Shown piece after piece: positions 37,463-47,263 of a stretch of DNA of 64,000 nt. This DNA comes from Flavobacterium pectinovorum (GTDB taxonomy: Bacteria; Bacteroidota; Bacteroidia; Flavobacteriales; Flavobacteriaceae). The notes beneath the pieces were generated by a model. It was not told where the DNA came from, searched no databases, and saw only the letters and a program-made list of their open reading frames with translations. The stretch covers positions 186,001 through 250,000 of the forward strand of contig NZ_JAFEVZ010000002.1 in assembly GCF_022802975.1 (NCBI RefSeq), in the 5' to 3' direction. The translations under genes and the position numbers were made by a program. The first letter of the stretch is position 1. Every line of letters starts with the position of its first letter.

Positions 37463-38509
37463 ATGAAAAAAATCCTTATAACTGGTGGTGCTGGTTTTAT
37501 CGGTTCACATGTAGTAAGACGTTTTGTAAATAAATATCCTGAATATCAAATTTACAATCTGGATGCTTTAACTTATGCAGGGAATCTGGAAAACATTAAA
37601 GACATTGAAAATCTACCCAATTATAATTTTGTAAAAGGAGATATTGTTGATGAAACTTTTATTAATGAACTCTTTTTAAACCACAATTTTGATGGTGTAT
37701 TGCACTTAGCAGCAGAATCTCATGTTGACAGATCAATAGAAGATCCATTGGCATTTGTAAAAACAAACGTTATTGGAACTATGAATTTGCTTAATGCAGC
37801 GAAAAAACAATGGAAAGATAATTTTGAAGGAAAGAGATTTTATCATATCAGTACAGATGAAGTTTATGGTTCTTTAGGAACTGAAGGCCTTTTTACAGAA
37901 ACTACTCCGTATGATCCCAACTCGCCTTATTCCGCTTCAAAAGCAAGTTCAGACCATTTTGTAAGAGCTTATGGCGAAACTTACGGACTGCCTTATGTTT
38001 TAACAAACTGTTCTAATAATTATGGATCATATCATTTTCCTGAAAAACTAATTCCACTTTTCATCAATAATATTATCAATAATAAGCCATTACCTGTTTA
38101 TGGTGATGGTAATTATACTCGTGACTGGCTTTTTGTAGAAGATCATGCTATTGCAATTGATCTGGTGTTTCATGAAGGGAAAAACCATGAAACGTATAAT
38201 ATTGGAGGTTTTAATGAATGGAAAAATATTGATTTGGTCAAATTATTATGCCAGATTATGGATGAAAAGTTAGGAAGAGATTCTGGAACTTCTGAGAAGT
38301 TAATTACTTATGTAAAAGACAGACCGGGACATGATTTGCGCTATGCGATTGACGCTTCTAAAATTAATAAAGAATTAGGTTGGAAACCCTCAGTAACTTT
38401 TGAAGAAGGTTTAGAAAAAACCATTAATTGGTATTTAAACAATGAAGAATGGTTGAAAAATGTAACTTCTGGGGCTTATAAAGATTATTATAAAAAGCAA
38501 TATTCTTAA
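37463..38509 (+). CDS. rfbB: dTDP-glucose 4,6-dehydratase
   Basis: 348 residues (RmlB), second step of dTDP-L-rhamnose synthesis. NAD motif [10 protein letters not shown] is at 7-16, the catalytic block HISTDEVYGSLG has the Asp-Glu pair, and SPYSASKASSDHFVRAYGET gives YxxxK. It lies 4 bp after manC and is separated by about 13 kb from rfbC, rfbD and rfbA in the same locus. Its product may also feed the amino-sugar enzymes downstream. Confidence 0.96.
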   Translation: MKKILITGGAGFIGSHVVRRFVNKYPEYQIYNLDALTYAGNLENIKDIENLPNYNFVKGDIVDETFINELFLNHNFDGVLHLAAESHVDRSIEDPLAFVKTNVIGTMNLLNAAKKQWKDNFEGKRFYHISTDEVYGSLGTEGLFTETTPYDPNSPYSASKASSDHFVRAYGETYGLPYVLTNCSNNYGSYHFPEKLIPLFINNIINNKPLPVYGDGNYTRDWLFVEDHAIAIDLVFHEGKNHETYNIGGFNEWKNIDLVKLLCQIMDEKLGRDSGTSEKLITYVKDRPGHDLRYAIDASKINKELGWKPSVTFEEGLEKTINWYLNNEEWLKNVTSGAYKDYYKKQYS

Positions 38510-38560
38510 AAAATTCTATACTGATTTGAATTTTTTATTAAAATCAAAATATCATTAAAT

Positions 38561-40984
38561 ATGAAAAATATAACCGTTGTACTTTTATTTTTTTTTACTT
38601 TTTTACTTTCTTTTCAAGTAAATGCTCAGGATTTAATGAAATCAAGTGATTTGAGTACTTTAAAAGTAGACTATTTATCTGATAATGATATTGCTAAAAT
38701 ACGAACTCAACTGCAAACCAATAACATGACTATTGAACAAGCTGAATCTATGGCTTTATCAAAAGGGATGAGTGGGGCAGAATTTGCAAAATTAAAGAGA
38801 AGAATAAATGAAGGAGCAGTAAATGCTTTAAATAAAAAAAACAGTGAAAATAGTATAGCAAACAAAAAAGAGTCTGGGCGTGCACAGGATAAAATTGTAA
38901 ATAATAAAGTTAAGGATTCTGCAAATGCTTTAATATTTGGTTCTGAATTGTTTGATAATCCAACATTGAATTTCGAACCTGATTCGAATCTTGCTACTCC
39001 AATGAATTATGTTTTAGGGCCGGGCGATGAACTTCAGGTAAGTGTTTACGGAGTACAGGAATATAATGCAAGCATCCCTGTGAGTGTAGAAGGAAAAATT
39101 ACTATTCAGTATGTTGGACAAATTTCAGTTTCGGGAATATCAATTGAAGCAGCAACTCAAAAAATAAAAGCGGCAATCGCAAAAGTTTACAGTACTGTAA
39201 GATCCGGACAATCTCAGGTAAGTGTTAGTTTAAGCCGAATTAGAACTATTAAAATTACTATTGTCGGAGGAAAACAGCCTGGTAATTATTCGATTTCATC
39301 TTTGGCGACAGTATATAATGCTTTACATTTAGCAGGGGGACCGGGGAAAAATGGCAGTTACAGAAATATTGAATTAATTAGAAATAATAAAGTTTATAAA
39401 AACATAGATATTTATCGTTTTTTAGTTAAAGGTGATCAGTCTGATAATGTGTCTTTAAAAGAAAATGATGTGATACGAATTCCGGTTTATTCACAAAGGG
39501 TTACAGTTGAAGGGCAAGTTAAAAGACCTGGAGTTTTCGAGATGAAAAAAGGAGAAAAATTCACAGATCTATTAAATTTTGCTTCAGGATTTAATGATTT
39601 TGCTTATACTGCTTCAGTGAATGTTTTGCAAAAAACAGGCAAAGAATTTAAAGTTCATGATATTAATCAAAGTGAATTTTCTACTTATGTCCCTCAATCT
39701 GGTGATGTTTTCAAGATTACTAAAATTTTAAACCGATTTGAAAACCGTATAAAAATAGAAGGAGCCGTTTTTAGGCCCAATTATTATTCTTTTAATGAAG
39801 GGATGAGAATTTCAAACCTTATTACAAGAGCAGAAGGTCTTAAAGAAGATGCTTATACGAAAAGAGCCCGAATAATTCGTTTAAAATCTGATTTGACAAC
39901 AGAAATAGTAAATATTGATTTAGCAAGCGCTTTATCAGGAGATTTAAATGCTGATATTGAACTAAAAAGAGAAGATGAAGTAACAGTATATTCTATTTTA
40001 GATTTTAGAGAAGAATATAAAGTTACTATTGATGGCGAAGTGAAAAATCCGGGAGAGTATGATTATTATGATAATCTGACATTGAATGATTTAGTGGTTC
40101 AGGTTGGAGGTTTGACAGGTTCTGCTTCAAAAAGAGTAGAAATTGCCAGAATGATAAAATCGGATGAAATTGATGATGCTAATCCAAAACGTATAGAATT
40201 AGTAGAATTAGAAATTACAGCTGATAATAATGAACAGGTAAAAAACTTTGTCTTAAAACCATTTGATGTTATTAATATTCGAAGAATGGCTGTATATGAA
40301 AAACCACAAATGGTAAACATTAGTGGAGCTGTTGCCTATCCTGGAAAATATGTATTGGCTAATAAAAAAGAGTCTGTTTACAATATAGTGATGAGGGCAG
40401 GTGGCTTAACATCTGTTGCTAACTTAGAGGGAATGAAAATTAAAAGGCCTATTAAACAAGAACAGATTGACGACATAAAAAGAGTTGACTTGAATTTGTC
40501 TAAAAACGACACATTGAAAGAAGATCTGGTTAAAAAACTTAAAGAGGAATTAAAATATGCAACAATTCCTTTGGATTGGAAAAAAATTGTAAAAGATAAA
40601 GAGCATTATTCAAATGTTACTTTATTTCCTGATGATGAAATAGAAGTTTCTACATTAAATGAAGGAGTTAAAGTTACAGGAAACGTATTGCTTAATTCTG
40701 AAATTCCTTATAGAAGCGGAAAAAGCTTTAAATATTATATAAATGCAGTTGGAGGGGTTGATAGTAAAGGCTGGAAGAAAAAAGCATATATCATTTATCC
40801 TAATGGAAAAGCTTCAGTAACAGGTTCCTTTTTGTTTTTCAGATCATATCCTAAAGTTACTCCGGATTCTCAAATAGTTGTTCCTGAAAAACCGGAAACT
40901 AAAAAAATGTCAACGGGAGAATGGGTAAGTATAGGAAGTGTCATTACCAGTTTAGCATTATTAATTGTAACAGCGTTTAAATAA
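38561..40984 (+). CDS. Large OPX-type export protein with six SLBB domains
   Basis: 807 residues. Signal peptide 1-22 (ends VNA before QDL), an N-terminal helical segment, a poly_export domain (YVLGPGDELQVSVYGVQEYN near 150), then six SLBB-like repeats, starting ITIVGGKQPGNYSISS, VTVEGQVKRPGVFEMKKG, IKIEGAVFRPNYYSFNEG, VTIDGEVKNPGEYDYYDN, VNISGAVAYPGKYVLANK and VKVTGNVLLNSEIPYRSG. A C-terminal hydrophobic helix (VSIGSVITSLALLIVTAF) ends the protein. It is the second OPX gene of the locus and pairs with the Wzz-like gene 6 bp downstream. Confidence 0.9.
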   Translation: MKNITVVLLFFFTFLLSFQVNAQDLMKSSDLSTLKVDYLSDNDIAKIRTQLQTNNMTIEQAESMALSKGMSGAEFAKLKRRINEGAVNALNKKNSENSIANKKESGRAQDKIVNNKVKDSANALIFGSELFDNPTLNFEPDSNLATPMNYVLGPGDELQVSVYGVQEYNASIPVSVEGKITIQYVGQISVSGISIEAATQKIKAAIAKVYSTVRSGQSQVSVSLSRIRTIKITIVGGKQPGNYSISSLATVYNALHLAGGPGKNGSYRNIELIRNNKVYKNIDIYRFLVKGDQSDNVSLKENDVIRIPVYSQRVTVEGQVKRPGVFEMKKGEKFTDLLNFASGFNDFAYTASVNVLQKTGKEFKVHDINQSEFSTYVPQSGDVFKITKILNRFENRIKIEGAVFRPNYYSFNEGMRISNLITRAEGLKEDAYTKRARIIRLKSDLTTEIVNIDLASALSGDLNADIELKREDEVTVYSILDFREEYKVTIDGEVKNPGEYDYYDNLTLNDLVVQVGGLTGSASKRVEIARMIKSDEIDDANPKRIELVELEITADNNEQVKNFVLKPFDVINIRRMAVYEKPQMVNISGAVAYPGKYVLANKKESVYNIVMRAGGLTSVANLEGMKIKRPIKQEQIDDIKRVDLNLSKNDTLKEDLVKKLKEELKYATIPLDWKKIVKDKEHYSNVTLFPDDEIEVSTLNEGVKVTGNVLLNSEIPYRSGKSFKYYINAVGGVDSKGWKKKAYIIYPNGKASVTGSFLFFRSYPKVTPDSQIVVPEKPETKKMSTGEWVSIGSVITSLALLIVTAFK

Positions 40985-40990
40985 TATTAT

Positions 40991-42055
40991 ATGGATAACA
41001 AGTCTGTTAATAATGAAGAGATTACATTAAAAGAATTATTTCAGAAAGTGAAAGAATGGTGGAGTTATTTACTTTCTCAATGGAAAATTATTTTAGTGGC
41101 AGGTATAATTGGAGCTTCTTTGGGGCTTACTTATTCATTTATTAAAAAACCAATTTATACTGCTACATTATCTTTTGCTTTAGAAGATGAAAAAAGTGGA
41201 GGATTAGGTGGTGCTTTGGGATTAGCAAGTACATTTGGTATTGATTTAGGAGGAGGAGGAGGAAGTATTTTTACAGGTTCTAATTTAACTGAATTGTTTA
41301 AGTCTAGAGCAATGGTAGAGAAAACATTATTATCTCCTGTTACAGTAAACGGGAAGGTTATTTCTTTAGCTGAAATGTATATTCAAAATAATCGTTGGCG
41401 TGAAAAATGGAACGATAATCCAAAATTTGCAAGTTTAGCGTTTTTGCCTAATATCAATAGAAAATTATATACGCGAGTTCAGGATAGTATTTTGGGTAAA
41501 ATGTATGAAGATTTGTCTAAAAAAGGACTATCGGTGGCTCAAAAAGACAAAAAAATTTCGATTATTAGCATAGATGTTTCTTCAACAAATGAGCTGTTTG
41601 CAAAATTCTTTTGTGAAGCATTGGCAAGGGAAGTGTCTGATTTTTATGTAGATACTAAAAGTAAAAAAGCCCGTATGAATATGGCGATTTTGGAAAGACA
41701 AACAGATTCAATAAGAAGAGAACTTAATGGCGCAATTAAAGGAGTTGCTGTTGCTAATGACAATACTTTTAATTTGAATCCTGCATTAAATGTTCGAAGA
41801 GTTCCTTCAGCTAAGAGGGAAGTAGATGTTCAAGCCAATACTGCAATTTTAACAGAATTGATTAAGCAGTTTGAATTAGCTAAAGTTACTTTGCGTAAAG
41901 AAACTCCGTTAATTCAAATAATTGATAAACCAATTTTGCCTTTGTCGAAAGATTATTTTGGAAAGTTAAAAGGTTTGGTTATGGGTGGTTTTTTTGCAGG
42001 TTTTTTAACAGTTGCATTTTTAATAATAAACAGGTTGCTTAAGAATTTGCAGTGA
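40991..42055 (+). CDS. wzz: Wzz-type chain-length determinant (PCP without kinase)
   Basis: 354 residues with a Wzz domain: membrane helix at about 32-51 (KIILVAGIIGASLGLTYSFI), large periplasmic region, and a second helix near 330-350 (GLVMGGFFAGFLTVAFLIIN). The Pro-rich KPILPLSKDYFGKLKG ahead of the second helix fits the family. There is a glycine-rich stretch (IDLGGGGGSIF). It has no kinase domain, unlike the Wzc at 29472, so the locus holds two different co-polymerases. Next is the flippase gene. Confidence 0.88.
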   Translation: MDNKSVNNEEITLKELFQKVKEWWSYLLSQWKIILVAGIIGASLGLTYSFIKKPIYTATLSFALEDEKSGGLGGALGLASTFGIDLGGGGGSIFTGSNLTELFKSRAMVEKTLLSPVTVNGKVISLAEMYIQNNRWREKWNDNPKFASLAFLPNINRKLYTRVQDSILGKMYEDLSKKGLSVAQKDKKISIISIDVSSTNELFAKFFCEALAREVSDFYVDTKSKKARMNMAILERQTDSIRRELNGAIKGVAVANDNTFNLNPALNVRRVPSAKREVDVQANTAILTELIKQFELAKVTLRKETPLIQIIDKPILPLSKDYFGKLKGLVMGGFFAGFLTVAFLIINRLLKNLQ

Positions 42056-42130
42056 TTTCAAATTTTACATTAAGTTTACAAATGCTTGACAAAAAAGAAT
42101 TTAGAAAATATGAAAAAATAAAAGAGTTTA

Positions 42131-43411
42131 ATGGATAATGTTTTAAAAAAAAATTTTTCATATTTGTTTTTGCTCCAAAATGCAAATTATATCATTCCAT
42201 TATTTTTACTGCCATATTTAGCTCATAATTTAGGGACCGAAAATTTTGGAAAAATAAATTTTGCACAAGCTGTAATCGTTTATTTTTCACTAATAATAGA
42301 TTTTGGTTTTAATGTTTCAAGTACTCAGTCTATAGCTAAGGTTCAACACGATAAATTTGAAATTAGTAAAATATTTTGGAACACTATATATTCTAAATTC
42401 TTTTTCTCTTTTATTAGTTTTGTAGTTCTTTTTTTGATTATATCCTGTGTACCTAAACTTAACTCTATTTCCTCTCTTCTGTATACAGCTTTTTTAGGTG
42501 TTTTTTCATCTGTTTTTTTTCCAAATTGGTTTTTTTTAGGAATTGAAAAAATGGGGGTTATTACTGTTTTAAATGTCATTCCAAGAATAATAGTATTAGT
42601 ATTAGTGTTCTTGCTGATTCATAGTAAAAACGACTACTTATTAGCACTTCAGATTCAAGTTGGGGGAATGTTTTTAACAGCAATATTTGGTATGGGTTTG
42701 GTTTTTTTTAAAAAAATGGTTTATTTATTAAAGCCAGACTTTAGAGGTATTGTTTTAGAAATCAAAAATAGCTGGCCAATTTTTATTTCAGGAGTAGCAA
42801 CAAATTTATATACAACAACAAACTTAGTAGTTTTAGGATTTTTGACAAATGACTCTATTGTTGGGGTTTATTCGGCAGCTGACAAAATAATTAAAGCTAT
42901 AATCTCTTTGTTGTCTGCTGTAACTCAGGTGGTTTTTCCTAGGGTAAATGTTTATTTTGTTGATTCTAAAGAAAAAGCATTAGAATTTATTGATAAAATT
43001 TTAAAATTAGTTTTGGTGGCAACTTCTATTGGGGGTGTTCTTTTACTTATTCTTTCGCCATTCATTGTTAAATTATTATTTGGCTTACCAGATTATTTTG
43101 ATTCAATCAAAGTCTTAAGAATAACAAGTTTTTTACCAATGTTTGCTACAATTAATGGTATTATAGCTATCAATATATTGATAACGTTTGATTTAAAAAA
43201 AGTGTTGTTGAAAATAGTTGCAATTGGAGGATTTTTTAGTTTATTATTTGTTTTTCCTTTCACATATTTTTTTGGTGTTATAGGAACTGGATTAACTGCA
43301 TTAGGAACTGAAATTTTAATTTTTTGTCTTTTGTTGTTTGAATTAAGAAAAAGAGATATCAATATATTGGGAATAAAAAATATTAGTAACGTGATTTCAC
43401 ATAAATCATAA
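42131..43411 (+). CDS. wzx: Wzx-type oligosaccharide flippase
   Basis: 426 residues, almost entirely hydrophobic with about 12 membrane segments, MATE-like polysaccharide synthesis (Wzx) family. The N-terminal motif LFLLQNANYIIPLFLLPYLA, then LGTENFGKINFAQAVI, is typical of O-unit flippases, as is PNWFFLGIEKMGVITV. It would move lipid-linked repeat units across the inner membrane to the polymerase. First gene of a markedly AT-rich stretch. Confidence 0.92.
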   Translation: MDNVLKKNFSYLFLLQNANYIIPLFLLPYLAHNLGTENFGKINFAQAVIVYFSLIIDFGFNVSSTQSIAKVQHDKFEISKIFWNTIYSKFFFSFISFVVLFLIISCVPKLNSISSLLYTAFLGVFSSVFFPNWFFLGIEKMGVITVLNVIPRIIVLVLVFLLIHSKNDYLLALQIQVGGMFLTAIFGMGLVFFKKMVYLLKPDFRGIVLEIKNSWPIFISGVATNLYTTTNLVVLGFLTNDSIVGVYSAADKIIKAIISLLSAVTQVVFPRVNVYFVDSKEKALEFIDKILKLVLVATSIGGVLLLILSPFIVKLLFGLPDYFDSIKVLRITSFLPMFATINGIIAINILITFDLKKVLLKIVAIGGFFSLLFVFPFTYFFGVIGTGLTALGTEILIFCLLLFELRKRDINILGIKNISNVISHKS

Positions 43412-43421
43412 TATTTCTAAT

Positions 43422-44156
43422 ATGAAAAGTAAGAATGTAATAATCTTGTTGACGGCATGCGTAAATCCTAAAGGAATGTCGTTTACTAAGTTGCAAGATG
43501 CAGATGAAAGGATAAAACAATATAGTAACGCTTTGAAATTTTATTTAGAAGAAACAGATTTTAATATTGTTATTGTTGAAAATACTTTGTACGAGAAAGG
43601 GTTTGATGTTGATGATAAGCGTGTTGAATATTTGACTTTTGATGGCAATAATTATGATAAATCTTTAGGAAAAGGATATGGAGAAGCATTAATTATTGAG
43701 CATGCTTTAGAAAAATCTACTTTTTTAAAAAATGCGGATTACATTATAAAAATTACAGGAAGACTGCAGATTAAGAATATTGTAAAAATCATAAAGTCTT
43801 TAAAATTAAATTCCTCAAGATTAGAAAACATTGTTTTTTCTAATATAACATGGAATATGAAATTTTGTTATTCGAATTTTTTTATATCAAACAGATTCTT
43901 TTTAAATAGATTTTTAGATTCAAAAAAAAATATTAACGATTCTAAAACAATTTTTTTTGAAAATATTTTGATGAATTCAATTATCGACTGGAAAAAAGAT
44001 AATAATAATTTTTCGGTTTTAAAATTTCCAATCATTATCGAAGGTTTTTCGGGTTCAACTGGTGAGAGCTATTCAAATAAATTGACATCTTCTTTTTTAT
44101 TTGTCACACAATATTTTAAATCTTTCTATTTTAATTCTGTAAAACAATGGAAATGA
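43422..44156 (+). CDS. Putative glycosyltransferase of unknown family
   Basis: 244 residues that I do not recognise with confidence. The N-terminus (NVIILLTACVNPKGMS) and the block NADYIIKITGRLQIKNI resemble GT-A-like transferases in which an Asp-Tyr pair precedes the ITGR motif. The start of a Rossmann-like fold with VIVENTLYEKGF (about 50-61) fits too. No signal peptide or membrane segment is evident. Situated between the flippase and a GT2 gene with a 4-10 bp overlap downstream, it is very likely a sugar transferase for the repeat unit. Confidence 0.6.
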   Translation: MKSKNVIILLTACVNPKGMSFTKLQDADERIKQYSNALKFYLEETDFNIVIVENTLYEKGFDVDDKRVEYLTFDGNNYDKSLGKGYGEALIIEHALEKSTFLKNADYIIKITGRLQIKNIVKIIKSLKLNSSRLENIVFSNITWNMKFCYSNFFISNRFFLNRFLDSKKNINDSKTIFFENILMNSIIDWKKDNNNFSVLKFPIIIEGFSGSTGESYSNKLTSSFLFVTQYFKSFYFNSVKQWK

Positions 44157-45010
44157 TTAGGGTTGCTGTTTTGATGACGGTTTTTAATAGAAAACTTTTA
44201 ACTATTAGGTGTCTTGAAAATTTTGAAAAAGCTGCAAAAAATACTCCCGATATAAATTATGATATTTATATTTTGGATGATGGGTCCACTGATGGAACAG
44301 GGAATGTTTTAAAGACATTATTTCCAAACGTTAAAGTTATTGAGGGAGATGGAAGCTATTTTTGGTGCCGTGGTATGGTCAAAGTTTGGTCTGAAGCTTC
44401 AAAGTTTGATTACGATGCATATATTTTATTAAATAATGATTCGTATATTTTTGATTTTGCACTTGAAGAGCTCATAAGTTCTAGTAAAGAGAAAAATCAT
44501 CAATCTATAATAAGTGGTGCGTTTAGATCAGAATTTTATAATGTTTCTACTTATGGAGGGAAATTAAAAGGACAGGCTTTAACTTTAATACCAGATGGGA
44601 CTTTACAAAAAATAGAATTATTAAATGGTAATTTAGTATTAGTTCCAAAAGTTATTTATGACAAAATAGGAATGTTAGATCCATTGTTTCATCATTCAAT
44701 AGGAGATTATGATTATGGACTTAGAGCGATTAAAAACAAATTCATGGTTGTTCTTACAAAAAGATATGTAGGCACTTGTGAGTTACATGATAGTATTCAA
44801 ATATGTTATGATAGTAAAAAAGCGTTATTCTCCAGATTTAAAAATTTTTATTCACCGCTTGGAGATAATCCTTTCCAAAGATTTTATTTTTTAAATAGGC
44901 ATTATTCTTTTTTTAAAGCAATTAGTGCCTTTTTTGTAACACATTTGTATGTTTTTTTTCCTGGTTTATTGAATTGGTATGAGAAATTAAAAAACAATAA
45001 AACTGTCTAG
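44147..45010 (+). CDS. Glycosyltransferase family 2 (rhamnosyltransferase-like)
   Basis: 287 residues, GT-A fold. VAVLMTVFNRKLLTIRCLEN, then DIYILDDGSTDGTGNVL with the DDGSTDGT nucleotide-binding motif, and LLNNDSYIF, the metal-binding NND variant. GDYDYGLRAI (near 185) is the ED-like acceptor site. It overlaps the previous gene; a second in-frame ATG at 44153 makes a 4-bp ATGA overlap with its stop and may be the true start. Acceptor and donor cannot be told. Confidence 0.85.
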   Translation: MEMIRVAVLMTVFNRKLLTIRCLENFEKAAKNTPDINYDIYILDDGSTDGTGNVLKTLFPNVKVIEGDGSYFWCRGMVKVWSEASKFDYDAYILLNNDSYIFDFALEELISSSKEKNHQSIISGAFRSEFYNVSTYGGKLKGQALTLIPDGTLQKIELLNGNLVLVPKVIYDKIGMLDPLFHHSIGDYDYGLRAIKNKFMVVLTKRYVGTCELHDSIQICYDSKKALFSRFKNFYSPLGDNPFQRFYFLNRHYSFFKAISAFFVTHLYVFFPGLLNWYEKLKNNKTV

Positions 45011-45012
45011 TT

Positions 45013-46176
45013 ATGGATGATACAAGTTATTATTACACTATTCCATATGTTGTAGTTCTTTTTTTATTTCTTTTTCTCGGATTCTTAGATGTAAAGTTAA
45101 CAAGAATAAATAAGGACTATATTAGGGTAATATCAGTTTGTTTATTTTTTTGGTTTTTTGGTTTTAGAGGTTTTGTTGGTAGTGATTTTACTTCTTATTA
45201 TTTGTTTTATAAGGACATACCGAGTATATTAAACCTAACGGCTAATGATTTTTTAAATTGGTCTTTTTTTGAACCAGGATTTATTTTTTTTTCTTCAATA
45301 ATAAAATTATTTTCTAGTAATTATCATTTTTTTGTTTTTGTAAATACTATAATTGATATTACATTATTATTAATAGTTTTAAAAAGATATTCGAATGAAT
45401 ATTTAGTTTATTCGTTAGCCGTTTTTTTTGTATTTGGAAGCGAGTTTGAAATCAACCTTGTTAGAAATATAAAGTCAATTTTATTGTTTTTGTTTTCATT
45501 GAAATTTTTAGAAGAGAGAAAGTTCTTTCCTTATTTTTTTGTGAATTTAATAGGATTGTCATTTCATAGTACAGCAATTTTTTTTATGCCATTATATTCT
45601 TTTCTACATAGATCATCAAAAAAAATCTTTTTTTTGGTTTTTTTTATTGGATGTGTTTTGTATTTTCTACAAATAAAATATATAGCATTGATCGCAGGTT
45701 TATTAAGTGAAATTCTTGGAGGTATTTATTTAGCTAAAGCAACAATTTATTTAGAGTCTGAATCTTCCGGAATAACACTTGCTTTTCTTTATATTTTTGT
45801 TCCTTTTATTTTAATTTATAAGAATTATGATAAAATTGTATCTAAAAATAATTACAATATATTATTTGTTAATATGTTTTTGCTTTATTGTGTTGCTAAT
45901 TTATATTTTACAGAAATACTTGTTTTTAGATCAAGATTTGGTGCGCTTTTCGTACTAAGTTTATGTATCCTTTTTCCACAAATTTTATCCGAATATAAAA
46001 CTAGAAAATTACATAGTTATGCATTAAATTTTATTTTTTATATTTTATTCTTCAGTAAAATAATACTGACAAACACACCTTTGCCTAATTTTTATGATAA
46101 TCTGACTTTTGGAATTATGAATTATGATAAAAGAATTTCTAATATGAACCAATATTCATCAGAGAGTTACTATTAA
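45013..46176 (+). CDS. wzy: EpsG-family polysaccharide polymerase (Wzy candidate)
   Basis: 387 residues with around ten hydrophobic segments and no recognisable enzymatic domain. The periplasmic motif FRGFVGSDFTSYYLFYKD, LVRNIKSILLFLFSLKFLE and GLSFHSTAIFFMPLYSFLHR match the EpsG/Wzy family. It polymerises flipped repeat units in the periplasm. It begins 2 bp after the GT2 gene. Like all Wzy proteins it is poorly conserved; the call relies on the motif set and position. Confidence 0.85.
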   Translation: MDDTSYYYTIPYVVVLFLFLFLGFLDVKLTRINKDYIRVISVCLFFWFFGFRGFVGSDFTSYYLFYKDIPSILNLTANDFLNWSFFEPGFIFFSSIIKLFSSNYHFFVFVNTIIDITLLLIVLKRYSNEYLVYSLAVFFVFGSEFEINLVRNIKSILLFLFSLKFLEERKFFPYFFVNLIGLSFHSTAIFFMPLYSFLHRSSKKIFFLVFFIGCVLYFLQIKYIALIAGLLSEILGGIYLAKATIYLESESSGITLAFLYIFVPFILIYKNYDKIVSKNNYNILFVNMFLLYCVANLYFTEILVFRSRFGALFVLSLCILFPQILSEYKTRKLHSYALNFIFYILFFSKIILTNTPLPNFYDNLTFGIMNYDKRISNMNQYSSESYY

Positions 46177-46183
46177 GTCGTAA

Positions 46184-47263
46184 ATGAAAAAGATTGTTTT
46201 TTTATTACCTGGGCATGGAAAAAAACCGATAGGGGGACACAAAGTTGTTTATGAATATGCAAATAGGTTTTTTAACTGTGGTTACGAGGTTTCAATCATT
46301 TATGGAGCGTCTTGTCTTTTTAATAAGATGTCTTTCTATGGACAGTGTTATTCTATTTTAAGATATTTTTATTTTAAATTATCAAAGAAATATTTTCCTT
46401 ACAAATGGTTCGATTTACATAAAGGGATTTCGATTAAATATACTTGGGATTTAAATGAAAAATACGTTGAGGGAGATGTTGTTTTTGCAACAAGTATGGA
46501 AACCGCAGTTTCACTGAATACCTATAAAAAAGTGTCAAATAAATCAAAATATTATTTGATACAAGATTTTGAATATTGGCATTGGGGTAAAGAAGAAGCT
46601 CTTAAAACATGGTATTTTGATTTTAATCGTATAGTTATTTCTCAATGGTTAAAGGATATGGGAGATAGTTTACAATTAAATACAACATTGATTGAAAATG
46701 GTTTCGATTTTAATTACTTTGGTTTAGATAAACCAATTAAATTAAGAAATAAATTTACCGCAATTATGTTGTACCATAAACTCCCTTCTAAAGGATCGAA
46801 AGACGGTTTAAAAGCTTTTGAAATAGTAAAATCTAAAATACCTGAATTAAAGGTAATTTTGTTTGGAACTTCAAAAAAGCCAACGGATTTACCTAATTGG
46901 TATGTTTATTATCAACTACCTGATAAAGAAACATTGAGAAAAATTTATAATGAAGCGGCAATGTATTTAGGGACAAGTCATACAGAAGGATGGGGATTAA
47001 CAGTAGGTGAGGCTATGCAGTGTGGCTGTGCTGTAATTTGTACGGATAATGCAGGGTATTCTATTATGGCTAAACATGAAAAGACAGCATTGGTTTCAAC
47101 TATTAAGAATTATGAAGATTTAGCCTTTAATATGATAAGACTTATTGAAAATGACAAATTAAGATTTGAAATTGCAACAAATGGCTATGAAAATATTCAA
47201 AAATTTACATGGGAAAATTCATTTCAAAAGATTAAAAGTTTAATTAACCAAAATTTTGCTTGA
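46184..47263 (+). CDS. Glycosyltransferase family 4 (GT-B)
   Basis: 359 residues, GT-B fold. KKIVFLLPGHGKKPIGGHKV is the N-terminal nucleotide-free Rossmann start; the C-terminal donor site has HTEGWGLTVGEAMQCGCAV, the E(x7)E motif, and CTDNAGYSIM. The middle has YYLIQDFEYWHWGKEEAL, seen in several capsule rhamnosyl- and mannosyltransferases. It overlaps the following gene (TGATG at 47261-47265). Specificity unknown. Confidence 0.85.
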   Translation: MKKIVFLLPGHGKKPIGGHKVVYEYANRFFNCGYEVSIIYGASCLFNKMSFYGQCYSILRYFYFKLSKKYFPYKWFDLHKGISIKYTWDLNEKYVEGDVVFATSMETAVSLNTYKKVSNKSKYYLIQDFEYWHWGKEEALKTWYFDFNRIVISQWLKDMGDSLQLNTTLIENGFDFNYFGLDKPIKLRNKFTAIMLYHKLPSKGSKDGLKAFEIVKSKIPELKVILFGTSKKPTDLPNWYVYYQLPDKETLRKIYNEAAMYLGTSHTEGWGLTVGEAMQCGCAVICTDNAGYSIMAKHEKTALVSTIKNYEDLAFNMIRLIENDKLRFEIATNGYENIQKFTWENSFQKIKSLINQNFA

